From: UBA9620 sp965220695
Lineage (GTDB): Bacteria > Acidobacteriota > Vicinamibacteria > Vicinamibacterales > UBA8438
Direction: 5' to 3'
Assembly (NCBI GenBank): GCA_965220695.1
Contig: OZ244838.1
Span: forward strand, 992,001-1,056,000
Length of the DNA: 64,000 nt
Under the pieces are notes generated by a model. That model searched no databases. It worked only from the letters and a program-made list of their open reading frames with translations, and was not told where the DNA came from. Shown one piece after another: positions 17,214-26,131 of the stretch. Positions within the stretch are counted from its first letter, which is position 1; the number at the start of each line of letters is the position of its first letter. The position numbers and the translations under genes were made by a program.

Positions 17214-17432
17214 TCAGCGAGCGCGGAAGGTAATGATGCCCCGAACCGGATCGTAGGGTGAGACGCCTACGGTGACCCGGTCACCGGGAACGACCTTGAT
17301 ACGAAAACGGCGCATGCGACCGCTCAACTGTGCCAGCACTTCGTGACCCGCGTCGCACTGCACTCGATACAGTCCACCGCTGTGAACTGCCATGACCGTA
17401 CCCTGTACGTCTATGAGATCGTCCTTCGCCAA
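17214..17432 (-). CDS. infA: Translation initiation factor IF-1
   Basis: 72 residues, exactly the family length. OB-fold protein that occupies the ribosomal A site during initiation. Recognised from AKDDLIDVQGTVMAVHSGGLYRV, GHEVLAQLSGRMR and PGDRVTVGVSPYDPVRG. The start is a TTG at 17432 with AAAGG about 8 nt upstream. No ATG or GTG gives the right length. Open frame continuing upstream to 18185 is the shadow of the acyltransferase gene. The helicase follows on the same strand. Confidence 0.95.
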   Translation of the reverse strand: MAKDDLIDVQGTVMAVHSGGLYRVQCDAGHEVLAQLSGRMRRFRIKVVPGDRVTVGVSPYDPVRGIITFRAR

Positions 17433-17527
17433 CTCTTGTGCCTTTCGAAGGGCAGTTTCGCACAATCGGCCCGATGTTGGCAAAGATCGGCGAAAAGCGT
17501 GCGTGGGGATAACGGCCGGCTCGACGA

Positions 17528-20035
17528 TTACAGATTCGAGACCGCCGCTTCGAGTGTCGCCGTCAGTGCGCTGTGATCCGAGCCCCGCAGACGGAGCGGA
17601 CGGCCGAACCTGACCTCGACCCGGCCTGGCCGCGCCATCCGCTGACCGACACCCAGAACCGTATCCAGCCCGCGGATTCTCACGGGGATCACGGGCACAT
17701 CCAGGCGGGCCGCGATCATCGCGGTTCCCGGCTGAAACGGGGCGATGCCGCCGCCGCTGGTGCGGCGCCCTTCGGGGAAGATGATCAGCGAGTTGCCGGC
17801 GCCGATGAGTTCGCCGGCGTATCTGAGCGCGTGACGGGCGCCCGCTTCCCGCTGGGGCAATGGAAAGGCGTTGAACAGCGCCGTCGACAGGTAGTAGTTC
17901 AGGCCATTCGTCAGACGCGCGCGGCGGCTGTGCCGCTCCGGGTGGAAGTGGGCCGCGAAGAACTCCTTGGCCATGGCGGTGACCACGCGGTACCGCGCCG
18001 CGCGCGGCAGCGCGGCCAGGATGACGGGCGTGTCCATGTAGCTCTGGTGGTTGGAGGCAAACACGACCGGCCCGCCGGAGGCGGCCAGGTGTTCGAGTCC
18101 GTCCACCCGCAGCCGAGCGAACAGGCGCGTCATCGGCAGCAGCCAGACGGCAAGACAGATGCGCCGGAGCGTGCGGATGGGCCACGACTGGTTCCAGGTC
18201 GGGAGCGGGAACGCGCCGCTGCCGGCAGGGGAGTTCCGTGACGGCTCTGCGACCAGCGCTTCGAGGTCGGCGACCGTGGCGGCGGCTCCGACGGCCGATT
18301 CGTCGACGTTCGCATCGAGTTCGTGCTCGAGCGCCATCATCAGCTCGACCCGTTCGAGCGAGCTCAGACCGAGTTCGTCAAGCCGGGTGTCGCGGCTGAC
18401 CGCGCTGCCCGCCACGCGCGCCAGAATCGATGTCAGGTCGCGTTCCGCGCCCCCGATCGGCGCCGTCGCCGGCGTCGCGCCCTGCTCCACCCACTCGCGC
18501 ACGACCCGGCGCTTGAGCTTCTGCGTCCCCTCCGTGCGGGGCAACCTGGCGTCCGGCCAGACCAGCACCTCGCGGATGCGCTGGTGGTCGCCAAGCTGGC
18601 GATTGGCGGCCCGCATGATGTCTGACGGGTCGGTCGGCGTGGCCAGCGCCACCACCGCATGCACCCGCTCTTCGTTGTCGCGGGTGATGCCGACGACCGC
18701 CGTTTCGCCCACGCCCGGCAGCGTGTTGACGACCCGCTCGACATCCTCCGGAAAGACGTTGAGCCCCTCCGGTGTCACGATGACCTCCTTCTTCCGGCCA
18801 TGCACCTGCAGCCGCCCCTGCTCGTCGAGCGTTCCGAGGTCGCCGGTGTGGAACCAGCCGTCGTCAAACGTGTCCGCGGTATCTGCGCCGGCGCCGAAAT
18901 AGCCGGTCGTGACGTTGTCGCCCTTGACCAGAATCTCTCCGTCGTCCGCGATTCGCACCTCGACCCCGGCGATGGGGGAGCCCACGGAACCACGACGGGT
19001 CTTGAACGGGTGATTGAGCGTCACGATGGGTGCCGTTTCCGTCAGTCCGTAGCCCTGCACCACCAGAAACCCCAGACCTGACCAGAACGCCTCGAGGTCC
19101 GGGTCCAGCGGCGCCGCCCCGACGATGAAGCACCAGAATTTCATCCCGAACCGGCGGTGGATCCGGCGGTAGCGCCACCAGCGGCGGGCGACATGTTCCG
19201 CGTTTGGCGGCGGTTGGGCGGCCTCTGGTGCGACCTGCACGATGTGCTCGCGTAGCACGTCCAGGATCTTCGGCACACACACCAGGACGGAGATGCGGCG
19301 TTGCCTGATCTGCTGCACGATGGCCGAAGGGCTGTAGCCCCGCATGAACACGCAGACCCCTGGCAGCATCGGCGGGATGAACGTGGACAGCGACTGGCCG
19401 AACAGGTGGCTCAGCGGCAGCAGGTTGAGAAAACGCAGCGGAAAGAAGGGCCGGCCGTAGCGGCGATACTTCAGCACTTCGCGCTCGACCGGCACGATGT
19501 TCGCCAGCACGTTGCGGTGCGTGATGATCACGCCCTTCGGTTCGGCGGTGGCGCCCGACGTGAAAATGATCTCCGCGACATCGTCCCGGTCTGCCCGATG
19601 AACACCCGCCGGGCCGGCGGCCTCGGGCGCGGCGCGCGCCAGGTCACGCACCTCGGAAAGTGACCAGACGTCGAAGCCCGACTGCGCGGGCGGATGCACC
19701 TCGTCGCCCGTCAACAGGACACGCGCGCCGACCAGCGCCCCGACCCGTCCGAGGAAGTCGGCTGACGCCCGATAGTCGATTGGCACCACGATCACGCCGC
19801 GCAGCAGGCAGCCCCAGAACGCGATGATCCACTCGGGACGGTTCTCGCCCCAGAACAGCACCTTGTCGCCCGCGCCGAGGCCGGCCGCCGCGAGCCGTGA
19901 CGCGAAACCGATCGCCGCGCCGCGGACGTCGTCATAGGCGTAGCGCCGCACCAGATACCCGTCGTCGTGCACGAAGAACTCGGCGGCGGACCGCAGCCGG
20001 TCATCGAAGAAGTCGATCAGGGTGTCCCGGACCAT
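17528..20035 (-). CDS. Acyl-ACP ligase / ACP / 1-acylglycerol-phosphate acyltransferase fusion (Aas-like)
   Basis: 835 residues in three parts. Residues 1-530 are an AMP-forming fatty-acid ligase: TSGATAEPKGVIITHRN, YGLTETAPIVTLNHP, FHTGDLG and GRKKEVIVTPEG. Residues about 545-620 are an acyl-carrier domain with the attachment Ser in LGLSSLERVEL. From about 650 a PlsC domain has NHQSYMDTP (HX4D) and FPEGRRTSGG. It should activate a fatty acid, load it on its own carrier domain and transfer it to a lysophospholipid at the inner membrane. E. coli Aas has the opposite order, with PlsC first and no carrier domain. The start is the ATG at 20035, with CATAAT 6 nt upstream on the minus strand and no leader. 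It is divergent from the dienelactone hydrolase gene. Confidence 0.88.
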   Translation of the reverse strand: MVRDTLIDFFDDRLRSAAEFFVHDDGYLVRRYAYDDVRGAAIGFASRLAAAGLGAGDKVLFWGENRPEWIIAFWGCLLRGVIVVPIDYRASADFLGRVGALVGARVLLTGDEVHPPAQSGFDVWSLSEVRDLARAAPEAAGPAGVHRADRDDVAEIIFTSGATAEPKGVIITHRNVLANIVPVEREVLKYRRYGRPFFPLRFLNLLPLSHLFGQSLSTFIPPMLPGVCVFMRGYSPSAIVQQIRQRRISVLVCVPKILDVLREHIVQVAPEAAQPPPNAEHVARRWWRYRRIHRRFGMKFWCFIVGAAPLDPDLEAFWSGLGFLVVQGYGLTETAPIVTLNHPFKTRRGSVGSPIAGVEVRIADDGEILVKGDNVTTGYFGAGADTADTFDDGWFHTGDLGTLDEQGRLQVHGRKKEVIVTPEGLNVFPEDVERVVNTLPGVGETAVVGITRDNEERVHAVVALATPTDPSDIMRAANRQLGDHQRIREVLVWPDARLPRTEGTQKLKRRVVREWVEQGATPATAPIGGAERDLTSILARVAGSAVSRDTRLDELGLSSLERVELMMALEHELDANVDESAVGAAATVADLEALVAEPSRNSPAGSGAFPLPTWNQSWPIRTLRRICLAVWLLPMTRLFARLRVDGLEHLAASGGPVVFASNHQSYMDTPVILAALPRAARYRVVTAMAKEFFAAHFHPERHSRRARLTNGLNYYLSTALFNAFPLPQREAGARHALRYAGELIGAGNSLIIFPEGRRTSGGGIAPFQPGTAMIAARLDVPVIPVRIRGLDTVLGVGQRMARPGRVEVRFGRPLRLRGSDHSALTATLEAAVSNL

Positions 20036-20068
20036 GAACGCATTATGATGGAAGACCGTATTCAACTG

Positions 20069-20965
20069 ATGGTGCCTTCGCTCGTTCCGCCGCGTCGCTC
20101 TATTTGCAGTCTGTCCATCTGCGTCGTGCTGGCGTGCGGCTGCGGGAGGGCGCCGGAACAGGCGCTCGTCGAGCCGCCGCCGGTCTCGGTCCCGGCCGGC
20201 ATCACGCCGCCGTCGTCGGAGGCCGGGGCAGCCGAAGCGCTTTCGATCTCTCCCCGGTCCGGGGCCTGGGTGGATGTCGAGATGCCCGGCAGCGACACGC
20301 CGGTGGCCACCTGGGTCGTCCGGCCGGAGGGGCCGGCGGACGCGCCCGTCGTGCTGGTCATTCATGAGCTGTTCGGGATGACCGACTGGGTGCGGGCCGT
20401 GGCGGACCGGTTGGCCGAGAACGGGTTCGTGGCGGTGGCGCCGGATCTGTTGTCGGGGTTGGGACCGGAGGGCGGCGGGACGGCGTCGGTGGCCAGCCGG
20501 GATGAGGTCGTCCGCCTCATTCGGGCGCTGCAGCCGGCCGACGTCATCGCCCGCCTCGACGCGGTGCGCACGTATGCGTCGACGCTGCGGGCCACGACCG
20601 GTGCGGTGGCGGCGCTCGGGTTTTGCTGGGGAGGCTCGACCAGCTTCGCCTACGCCGTCACCGAGCCTCAGCTCCGCGCCGCGGTCGTTTTCTACGGCAG
20701 CTCGCCGGAGGAAACGGCCGACTACCGCCGAATCAGGGCGCCGGTGCTCGGCCTGTACGGCGGCGACGACGAGCGGGTGAACGTCACGATTCCGATTGCG
20801 GCACGGGAGATGGCGCGGAACGGCAAGCACTTCGAGACCGAGGTGTTCGACGGCGCCGGACATGGCTTCCTGCGCATCCAGGAGGCGCGCGGCGGAGCCA
20901 ATCGCGAGGCGAGCGAGCACGCCTGGCGGCGTGCCGTCACGTTCCTGCAGCGCCATCTGCACTGA
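20069..20965 (+). CDS. Dienelactone hydrolase family lipoprotein
   Basis: 298 residues from the ATG at 20069; in-frame ATGs at 20045 and 20048 are alternatives. An N-terminal hydrophobic segment ends in a Cys cluster (VVLACGCG), which suggests a lipoprotein. The catalytic domain shows the DLH triad: Cys in ALGFCWGGS, Asp in GGDDERV and His in GAGHGF. VIHELFGMTDWVRAVADRLA marks the alpha/beta-hydrolase fold. It hydrolyses an ester or lactone in the periplasm; the substrate is unknown. GGAAG lies between the candidate starts and is a plausible ribosome site for 20069. Only about 30 bp separate it from the divergent Aas-like gene. Confidence 0.85.
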   Translation: MVPSLVPPRRSICSLSICVVLACGCGRAPEQALVEPPPVSVPAGITPPSSEAGAAEALSISPRSGAWVDVEMPGSDTPVATWVVRPEGPADAPVVLVIHELFGMTDWVRAVADRLAENGFVAVAPDLLSGLGPEGGGTASVASRDEVVRLIRALQPADVIARLDAVRTYASTLRATTGAVAALGFCWGGSTSFAYAVTEPQLRAAVVFYGSSPEETADYRRIRAPVLGLYGGDDERVNVTIPIAAREMARNGKHFETEVFDGAGHGFLRIQEARGGANREASEHAWRRAVTFLQRHLH

Positions 20966-21108
20966 CGAGGCAGTCGACGGGCCGCTTGCTATGGGATCGC
21001 ATATCCCGCCGGACGCGGCGGGAGGCCGTGCCGGTCACACGACGCGCGGCCGCTACCGCGGGCTGCCAGCGCGGATTCCTCAGCCGTGTGACAAACCAGG
21101 GCCGCGTG
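20966..21108. other. Intergenic, no gene seen
   Basis: 143 bp between convergent genes. A GC hairpin (CCCGCC/GGCGGG) lies near 21007-21025 without a T-tract, so it could at best be part of a factor-dependent terminator. Confidence 0.3.
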
Positions 21109-21774
21109 TCACTTGAACGACACCCCGATATTGAAGGCCATCCTGGTCATGCGCGGCGACCCCGGTTCGGTATCAGTCTGCGACAGCGGGCTGATCGCGT
21201 AGAGCCGCAGGTCGAGCGACAACGCCAATCCGCGCCGGACGAACCAGCGCGCGCCGCCGCCATAGTTGAGCGTGCGGGAACGGCGTTGCCGGGGCACGGT
21301 CGGCTGGTCGACGTACACGGTCATGCGCGAGCTGCCGAGACCGCCGCTCAGATAGCTCCAGCCGTCGCCATCGCCGAAGTTGAACGACAACTGCGGGGAC
21401 AGCGCGGTGAAGCGGGTCTTGACCGCCGGCCCCCCGGCGTCCGGATCGTCGTCGCCCGGGATGCGGCTCGGCGCCGTGAACAGCGCCGACCCGCCCACTC
21501 CGAAAGTGATTCCACGCCACGTGAACAGATAGAGGTGCCCTCCGACATCCAGTCCGAGACCCCACTTCCGCAGTTGCGCCGGGCCGAGCCCGCGCGCCGC
21601 CGCCAACTCGGCCACCTGACCGACATTGACGAACGAGCCCCTGACGTCGACCACGTAGGGGCCGATCGGACCCGGGTCCTGCGCCGCCGCGGGCCGGACG
21701 AACGCGGCGGCCAGCAGGGCGGTGTGGACGGCGGTCAGGGTCGTTCGCGTCAGCGTGCCTGGAGAACGCCGCAT
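21109..21774 (-). CDS. Outer-membrane beta-barrel protein
   Basis: 221 residues. A Sec signal peptide ends near AAAQ (about 32). The mature part has alternating hydrophobic strands with aromatic girdles (GLGLDVGGHLYLFTW, ITFGVGGSALF, GGGARWFVRRGLALSLDLRLYAI) and ends in FNIGVSFK. The penultimate-strand pattern and terminal aromatic near the end fit a small 8-stranded outer-membrane barrel. The role is unknown. The ATG at 21774 lies 6 nt after a TATACT on the minus strand, so a leaderless message is likely. The promoter region is a palindrome shared with the divergent threonine dehydratase gene. Confidence 0.75.
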   Translation of the reverse strand: MRRSPGTLTRTTLTAVHTALLAAAFVRPAAAQDPGPIGPYVVDVRGSFVNVGQVAELAAARGLGPAQLRKWGLGLDVGGHLYLFTWRGITFGVGGSALFTAPSRIPGDDDPDAGGPAVKTRFTALSPQLSFNFGDGDGWSYLSGGLGSSRMTVYVDQPTVPRQRRSRTLNYGGGARWFVRRGLALSLDLRLYAISPLSQTDTEPGSPRMTRMAFNIGVSFK

Positions 21775-21780
21775 GTCGGG

Positions 21781-21822
21781 AGTATACCGGCCGGTCTCCC
21801 GCCGCCGCCGGCCCGGTATACT
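21781..21822. promoter_or_regulatory. Palindromic divergent promoter region
   Basis: AGTATACCGG at 21781-21790 and its exact reverse complement CCGGTATACT at 21813-21822 flank a GC-rich core. Each arm contains a TATACT hexamer directed outward. The minus-strand hexamer is 6 nt from the barrel gene start; the plus-strand one is 20 nt from the dehydratase ATG at 21843. Either a back-to-back promoter pair or a dimer operator fits. Confidence 0.5.
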
Positions 21823-21842
21823 CTGGGGCTGCTGAACTCGCC

Positions 21843-22850
21843 ATGAGCGCCATCGTTCCCGTCGACGCGATTGACGCCGCGGCGCGGCGTATCGCCGGCG
21901 TCGCCCGGTGGACGCCGCTCGTCGAGTTGCCGCTCGGCGAGCGCGCCCCGATATTGGCCAAGTGCGAGAACCTGCAGGCCATCGGGGTGTTCAAGATCCG
22001 CGGCGCCTACAACTTCCTCTCGCAGCTCGACGACGCCGAGCGGCGCCGCGGGGTCATCACCTATTCCTCGGGAAATCATGCCCAGGCCGTCGCGCTGTCC
22101 GCCCGCAGGTTCGGTGCGCCGGCGGTGGTGGTCATGCCGGAAACGGCGCCGCCGATCAAGGTCGAGGGCGCACGAGCGCTGGGAGCCACGGTTATCTTCG
22201 AAGGGACCACTTCGGCTGAACGGAAGCGCAGGGCCGAAGCGGAAGCGGCGCAGCGGGGCATGTGCATCGTCCCCCCGTTCGATCACAGGTGGATCATCGA
22301 GGGACAAGGGACCGTCGGGCTGGAGATCCTGCGCGATTGTCCGGGCGTCGCGCAGGTGCTGGCGCCGGTCGGCGGCGGCGGACTGCTGGCGGGGGTGGCG
22401 GCGGCGGTGAAGCAGCACCGCCCGGATGTCCGGATCGTCGGGGTGGAACCGGTCGGCGCCGCGAAGATGCAGGCCTCGCTGGCGGCCGGCCGGCCGGTGA
22501 CCCTTGAGCGGGTGGCGAGTCTGGCCGACGGGTTGTTGCCGGTACGGCCGGGCGATCTCACCTTCGAGCACGTGCGCCGGTTCGCCGACGAGATCGTGAC
22601 CGTCGACGACGCGGCCATCGCAAGGGCCGTGCTCTGGCTGTTTCGGCGGGCGAAGCTCGTGGTCGAGACCAGCGGCGCCGCCACGGTGGCGGCCATCCTC
22701 AGCCGGCGCGTTCCGGCGGCGCAGGCTGGAGACGGTCCGACCGTGGTGGTGCTCAGTGGCGGGAACATCGGTCTGGAGACGCTGTGCGGACTCGGCGCCG
22801 ACTTTGGCGATCCGAATGCGAACGCGTCTGCGGAACCCGGACTCGCCTGA
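21843..22850 (+). CDS. Threonine/serine dehydratase (PLP fold type II)
   Basis: 335 residues. Cytosolic PLP enzyme that deaminates threonine or serine to 2-oxobutyrate or pyruvate. The Schiff-base lysine is K51 in GVFKIRGAYN, the substrate Ser/Asn loop is YSSGNHAQAVAL, the phosphate loop is VGGGGLLAG and a C-terminal VVLSGGNIG holds the ring-N contact. No ACT regulatory domain is present, so it is the catabolic (TdcB-like) or serine-racemase-like type and not IlvA long form. It ends 11 bp before the convergent nucleotidyltransferase gene. Feedback control by isoleucine is not expected. Confidence 0.88.
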   Translation: MSAIVPVDAIDAAARRIAGVARWTPLVELPLGERAPILAKCENLQAIGVFKIRGAYNFLSQLDDAERRRGVITYSSGNHAQAVALSARRFGAPAVVVMPETAPPIKVEGARALGATVIFEGTTSAERKRRAEAEAAQRGMCIVPPFDHRWIIEGQGTVGLEILRDCPGVAQVLAPVGGGGLLAGVAAAVKQHRPDVRIVGVEPVGAAKMQASLAAGRPVTLERVASLADGLLPVRPGDLTFEHVRRFADEIVTVDDAAIARAVLWLFRRAKLVVETSGAATVAAILSRRVPAAQAGDGPTVVVLSGGNIGLETLCGLGADFGDPNANASAEPGLA

Positions 22851-22861
22851 ACCGCCGGCCG

Positions 22862-24238
22862 TCAACGGTTCGTCGACGGGGTCAGCAGCTCTCGCGCCGC
22901 CGCAACGGCCGCTTCCAGCGTCGTGAACTGGCCGTCGAGCTGGCGTTCGTAGACCGCCTTCAGGATGCGGCCGATCTCCGGTCCGGGCGTCATCCCGAGC
23001 GCCAGCAGGTGCCGCCCGAGCAGGAGGGGAGCCGGTGGCGCGTGTTCCACCCCGAGCGCGCGGGCGCGGCTCAGAAACCAGTCCATCGCCGAACAGTCGA
23101 ACGGACCGGTCCGGCCCAGGCAGTCCGACTTGGCCAGCCGCGACAGCAGTTCCAGATCGACACGCCGCGCGAGCCGCCGGAAGGCGCCGTCGCCGACGCC
23201 GTCCGGGCTCGTGTGCCACATGCCCGGCTTGAGATGCTGCGCCACCAGGCCGATCACTTGCTGGCGCACGTCGTACCCGCTCATGGAGTGGACGTTAAGA
23301 CGGTCGAGCAGCGCACGGGTCGGTGCGACGCCGGCCTCCTCATGATTCAGCGAGCGGATGCGGCCGTCGATCACCGCCGTGGTCGCCGGCTTGCCGAGGT
23401 CGTGGCAGACGGCGCCCAGCATGACCGCCACCTGCTGCGGGCGTTCGAGATCGCCGATCCGCGAACGGGCCTCGTCGATCACCAGCAGCGTATGGACCCA
23501 GACGTCGCCTTCCGGGTGCCACTCCGGTTCCTGTGCGCACCCGACCAACGCCTTGAGCTCTGGGAACAACCGCTCGATCACGCCGAGATCGAGCGCCAGC
23601 GCGAAGCCCCGCGAGGGACGGTCGGCCCAGAGGAGCAGTTTCTCCATCTCGCCCCAGATCCGTTCCGCCGGCAGGTCATCCAGCGCCGTCGAACGGCAGA
23701 TCTGCCTGGTGTGCTCGTCGACCGCGAGGTCGAACCTGGCCGCCAGTTGCAGCGCCCGCAGCACCCGCAGACTATCGTCACCGAACGTGTCGGGGTCGAC
23801 CACCCGCAACACGTGTCGCTCGAGGTCGCCGCGGCCGCCGTGCGGGTCCAGATAGTCGCCGCTGATCGGGTCCCAGCCAATCGCGTTGATCGTGAAGTCG
23901 CGCCGTCTGGACGCCTGCTCGAACGTCAGATCAGGGTCGCCGGTCACGGCAAAGCCGCGGTGACCGGTCCCGCTCTTCGATTCGGTCCGCGGCAGCGCGA
24001 CGTCGACCGGGCCGGCCTTGTACACGGTGAAGCTCTCGCCCACCGTGTTGACTGGAGCGACGGTCTCGAGCAGCGCCCGCAGCGGTTGCGCGGCGATCCC
24101 GTATACCTCGAGGTCGATGTCGTTCGAGTCACGGCCCAGCAGCCGGTCCCGCACCCAGCCGCCGACGAATAGCGCGCGTCCCCCAGCGTCACGCGTCCGT
24201 TCGGCGATGCGCGACGCCACCTGGTACTCGGTCATCAT
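22862..24238 (-). CDS. CCA tRNA nucleotidyltransferase / poly(A) polymerase family with HD domain
   Basis: 458 residues. Class II nucleotidyltransferase: GGWVRDRLLG near 26-35, metal Asp pair in NDIDLEVYG, RRRDFTINAIGWDP, then the ERIWGEMEKLLL neck. A C-terminal HD phosphohydrolase-like domain follows (HTLLVIDEA, CHDLGKPATT, NHEEAG). It probably adds or repairs the tRNA 3'-CCA end; the HD domain would remove cyclic phosphate. Poly(A) polymerase activity cannot be excluded from sequence. Start: ATG at 24238 (a second Met follows at once). It is convergent with the dehydratase and 19 bp downstream of the SUMF1-like gene. Confidence 0.9.
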   Translation of the reverse strand: MMTEYQVASRIAERTRDAGGRALFVGGWVRDRLLGRDSNDIDLEVYGIAAQPLRALLETVAPVNTVGESFTVYKAGPVDVALPRTESKSGTGHRGFAVTGDPDLTFEQASRRRDFTINAIGWDPISGDYLDPHGGRGDLERHVLRVVDPDTFGDDSLRVLRALQLAARFDLAVDEHTRQICRSTALDDLPAERIWGEMEKLLLWADRPSRGFALALDLGVIERLFPELKALVGCAQEPEWHPEGDVWVHTLLVIDEARSRIGDLERPQQVAVMLGAVCHDLGKPATTAVIDGRIRSLNHEEAGVAPTRALLDRLNVHSMSGYDVRQQVIGLVAQHLKPGMWHTSPDGVGDGAFRRLARRVDLELLSRLAKSDCLGRTGPFDCSAMDWFLSRARALGVEHAPPAPLLLGRHLLALGMTPGPEIGRILKAVYERQLDGQFTTLEAAVAAARELLTPSTNR

Positions 24239-24257
24239 GTGCGTGCTCCGTCGGGTC

Positions 24258-24959
24258 TCACGCCGGCCCGCGTCCGGGAGCGAGGGACCGGGCCAGTCGA
24301 AATCCGTAGTCGGTGTACCGGAATGCCGGGTCGAGACTGCTGCGCGCCGCGGTGCGGTTCATCGTCAGCGCGTGTCGCCAGGCCCCGCCCCGGGACGCCC
24401 GGCGCCGCCCTTCCTGCGGTCCGGTCGGGTTGGATGCCGGCGATTCCGCGTAGAAGTCTCGACCGTGCCAGTTCGAGCACCATTCGTGAATGTTGCCGGC
24501 AATGCCGTACACACCGAATCCGTTCGGTACGCCGAGCGTGACCGGCCAGGGGCCATCGAGCGGGCCGCTGCCGTTGTTCGGCACCCACGCCGGAATCTCC
24601 TCACCCCACGGATACCGCTGTCCCTCGGCGCCCCCGCGCGCCGCGCGCTCCCACTCCGCCTCGGTGGGGAGCCGTACCGGCGCGTCACGCCGGGTGCGCC
24701 ATGCGCAATAGGCTTGCGCGTCATGCCAACTGACACCGACCACCGGCAGGTCCGGCCGCCGGAACACCGGGTTGTCCCACTCCCGGGGATCGTCGTGAGC
24801 CGTATCGGCGAGAAAATGCGCATACTCCAGACGGGTGACCGGGTGCACCGCCAACTCGAACGCGTCGATCCAGACCCGGTGCACGGGGCCTTCCGCCGTC
24901 TGGCCGTCGTCACTTCCCATGCGGAACCACCCCCGGGGGATGGTCACGAATTCGGACAT
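24258..24959 (-). CDS. SUMF1/formylglycine-generating-enzyme-like protein
   Basis: 233 residues from the ATG at 24959. The FGE-sulfatase fold is clear: FVTIPRGWFRMGSDD, ELAVHPVTRLEYAHFL, VGVSWHDAQAYCAWR, RLPTEAEWERAARGG, YPWGEE, GVYGIAGNIHEWCSNW and a C-terminal YTDYGFRLARS. There is no signal peptide. The paired cysteines used by true FGE for copper binding are not evident, and no sulfatase is nearby, so a sulfatase-activating role is unlikely. Other members are hercynine synthases or ligand-binding modules. The specific role is unknown. Confidence 0.85.
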   Translation of the reverse strand: MSEFVTIPRGWFRMGSDDGQTAEGPVHRVWIDAFELAVHPVTRLEYAHFLADTAHDDPREWDNPVFRRPDLPVVGVSWHDAQAYCAWRTRRDAPVRLPTEAEWERAARGGAEGQRYPWGEEIPAWVPNNGSGPLDGPWPVTLGVPNGFGVYGIAGNIHEWCSNWHGRDFYAESPASNPTGPQEGRRRASRGGAWRHALTMNRTAARSSLDPAFRYTDYGFRLARSLAPGRGPA

Positions 24960-25135
24960 CGCTGGATCATGGCATGGATCGCGCTTGTCGCCAGACGTTC
25001 GTGGCGGCGCCGCTCGCCGCACCGGGAACTCGTATTGCGGCCGGCCGGATGCGGCACGGTTCGCGTGCAGCAGGGCGATTGCCGCGGGCTGCCCGGTATC
25101 GGCCGGTCCCGGTGGGGCGACAAAAGGCTGATATC

Positions 25136-26131
25136 ATGATGCGTTGGTCGTGCCGGTTGCGAGCGCGGGCCGGTCGGGCCGTTTCACGCATGCGTCACCA
25201 GATCAGGGCGTCGTTCGGCGGGGTGTTGCTCATTGTGGCGGTGGCGGCCTCCGGCGCCTGCTCTCTGCGGACGATGGCGGTCAACGCGATCGTCCCCGCA
25301 CTCGCGAATCCGGATGTCTATCTTTCCGAAGAGGATCCCGAGCTGGTGCGGGATGCGCTGCCGTTCCTGCTCAAGACGCTCGAGTCGATCATCGACGCCG
25401 AGCCTGAGCAGGACCAGGCGCTGGTGTCCGCGTGCAGCGGGTTCACCCTGTATGCCAACGCCTTTCTGCAGGTCGACGCCGATCTGGCCGAGTGGGACGA
25501 CTACGAGCGGGCGCTGGCGCTCCGCGACCGCGCGGCGAGCCACTACGTCCGCGCCCGCAACTACTGCCTGCGCAGTTTCGAGTTGAGATACGAGGGGATC
25601 ACCGAGCGGCTGCGTCAGGATCCGGTGGCGGCAGTGGCGGTGACCGGCGTCGAGGACGTCGAGGTGCTGTTTCTGCTCGGGGCCGCGTGGGGGCTGGCGA
25701 TATCGAACACGATGTCCCCTGATCTGATTGGCGACCTGCCGGCCGTGCGGGTGCTCCTGGCACGGGCGCTGGAGCTTGACGAGGACTATGAGCGCGGCGC
25801 CATTCATGGGGCGCTCATCATCCTCGAGTCGTTGCCCCCGGAAGTGGGCGGGTCGCCAGAGCGGGCCCGCGAGCATTTCGAGCGCGCGGTCGAACTGTCC
25901 AACGGCCTCGACGCGGCGCCCTATGTGAGCTATGCCACGGGGGTGCTGCAGCCGGCTGAAGCGCGCGCCGAATGGGAGCGCATGCTCGGCCAGGCGCTGG
26001 CCATCGATCCGGATGAGGACACCAGCGTGCGCCTCATGAATCTCATCAACCAGAAACGGGCTCAATCGTTGCTGGACCACGCCGACGATCTGTTTTTTGA
26101 CCCGCTGGAGACCGAGGAGACCCGTCCATGA
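25136..26131 (+). CDS. tatT: TRAP transporter TatT component lipoprotein
   Basis: 331 residues. Periplasmic helical-repeat lipoprotein that associates with the TRAP solute receptor. The N-terminus is long and basic, then VLLIVAVAASGAC gives a lipobox ending in Cys. The remainder is all-helical TPR-like sequence (LPFLLKTLESIIDAEP, VRVLLARALELDEDYERGAIHGALI, NLINQKRAQSLLDHADDLFF) matching TatT. The ATG at 25136 has AAGG 8 nt upstream; a later start at 25190 would give a tighter signal peptide. Its stop overlaps the dctP start by 4 bp (ATGA, 26128-26131), and it heads a three-gene transport operon. Confidence 0.85.
   Translation: MMRWSCRLRARAGRAVSRMRHQIRASFGGVLLIVAVAASGACSLRTMAVNAIVPALANPDVYLSEEDPELVRDALPFLLKTLESIIDAEPEQDQALVSACSGFTLYANAFLQVDADLAEWDDYERALALRDRAASHYVRARNYCLRSFELRYEGITERLRQDPVAAVAVTGVEDVEVLFLLGAAWGLAISNTMSPDLIGDLPAVRVLLARALELDEDYERGAIHGALIILESLPPEVGGSPERAREHFERAVELSNGLDAAPYVSYATGVLQPAEARAEWERMLGQALAIDPDEDTSVRLMNLINQKRAQSLLDHADDLFFDPLETEETRP

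Noticed and set aside
20036..20962. N-terminal extension of the Aas-like gene
   Set aside because: It is antisense to the dienelactone hydrolase gene and lacks homology to ligases.
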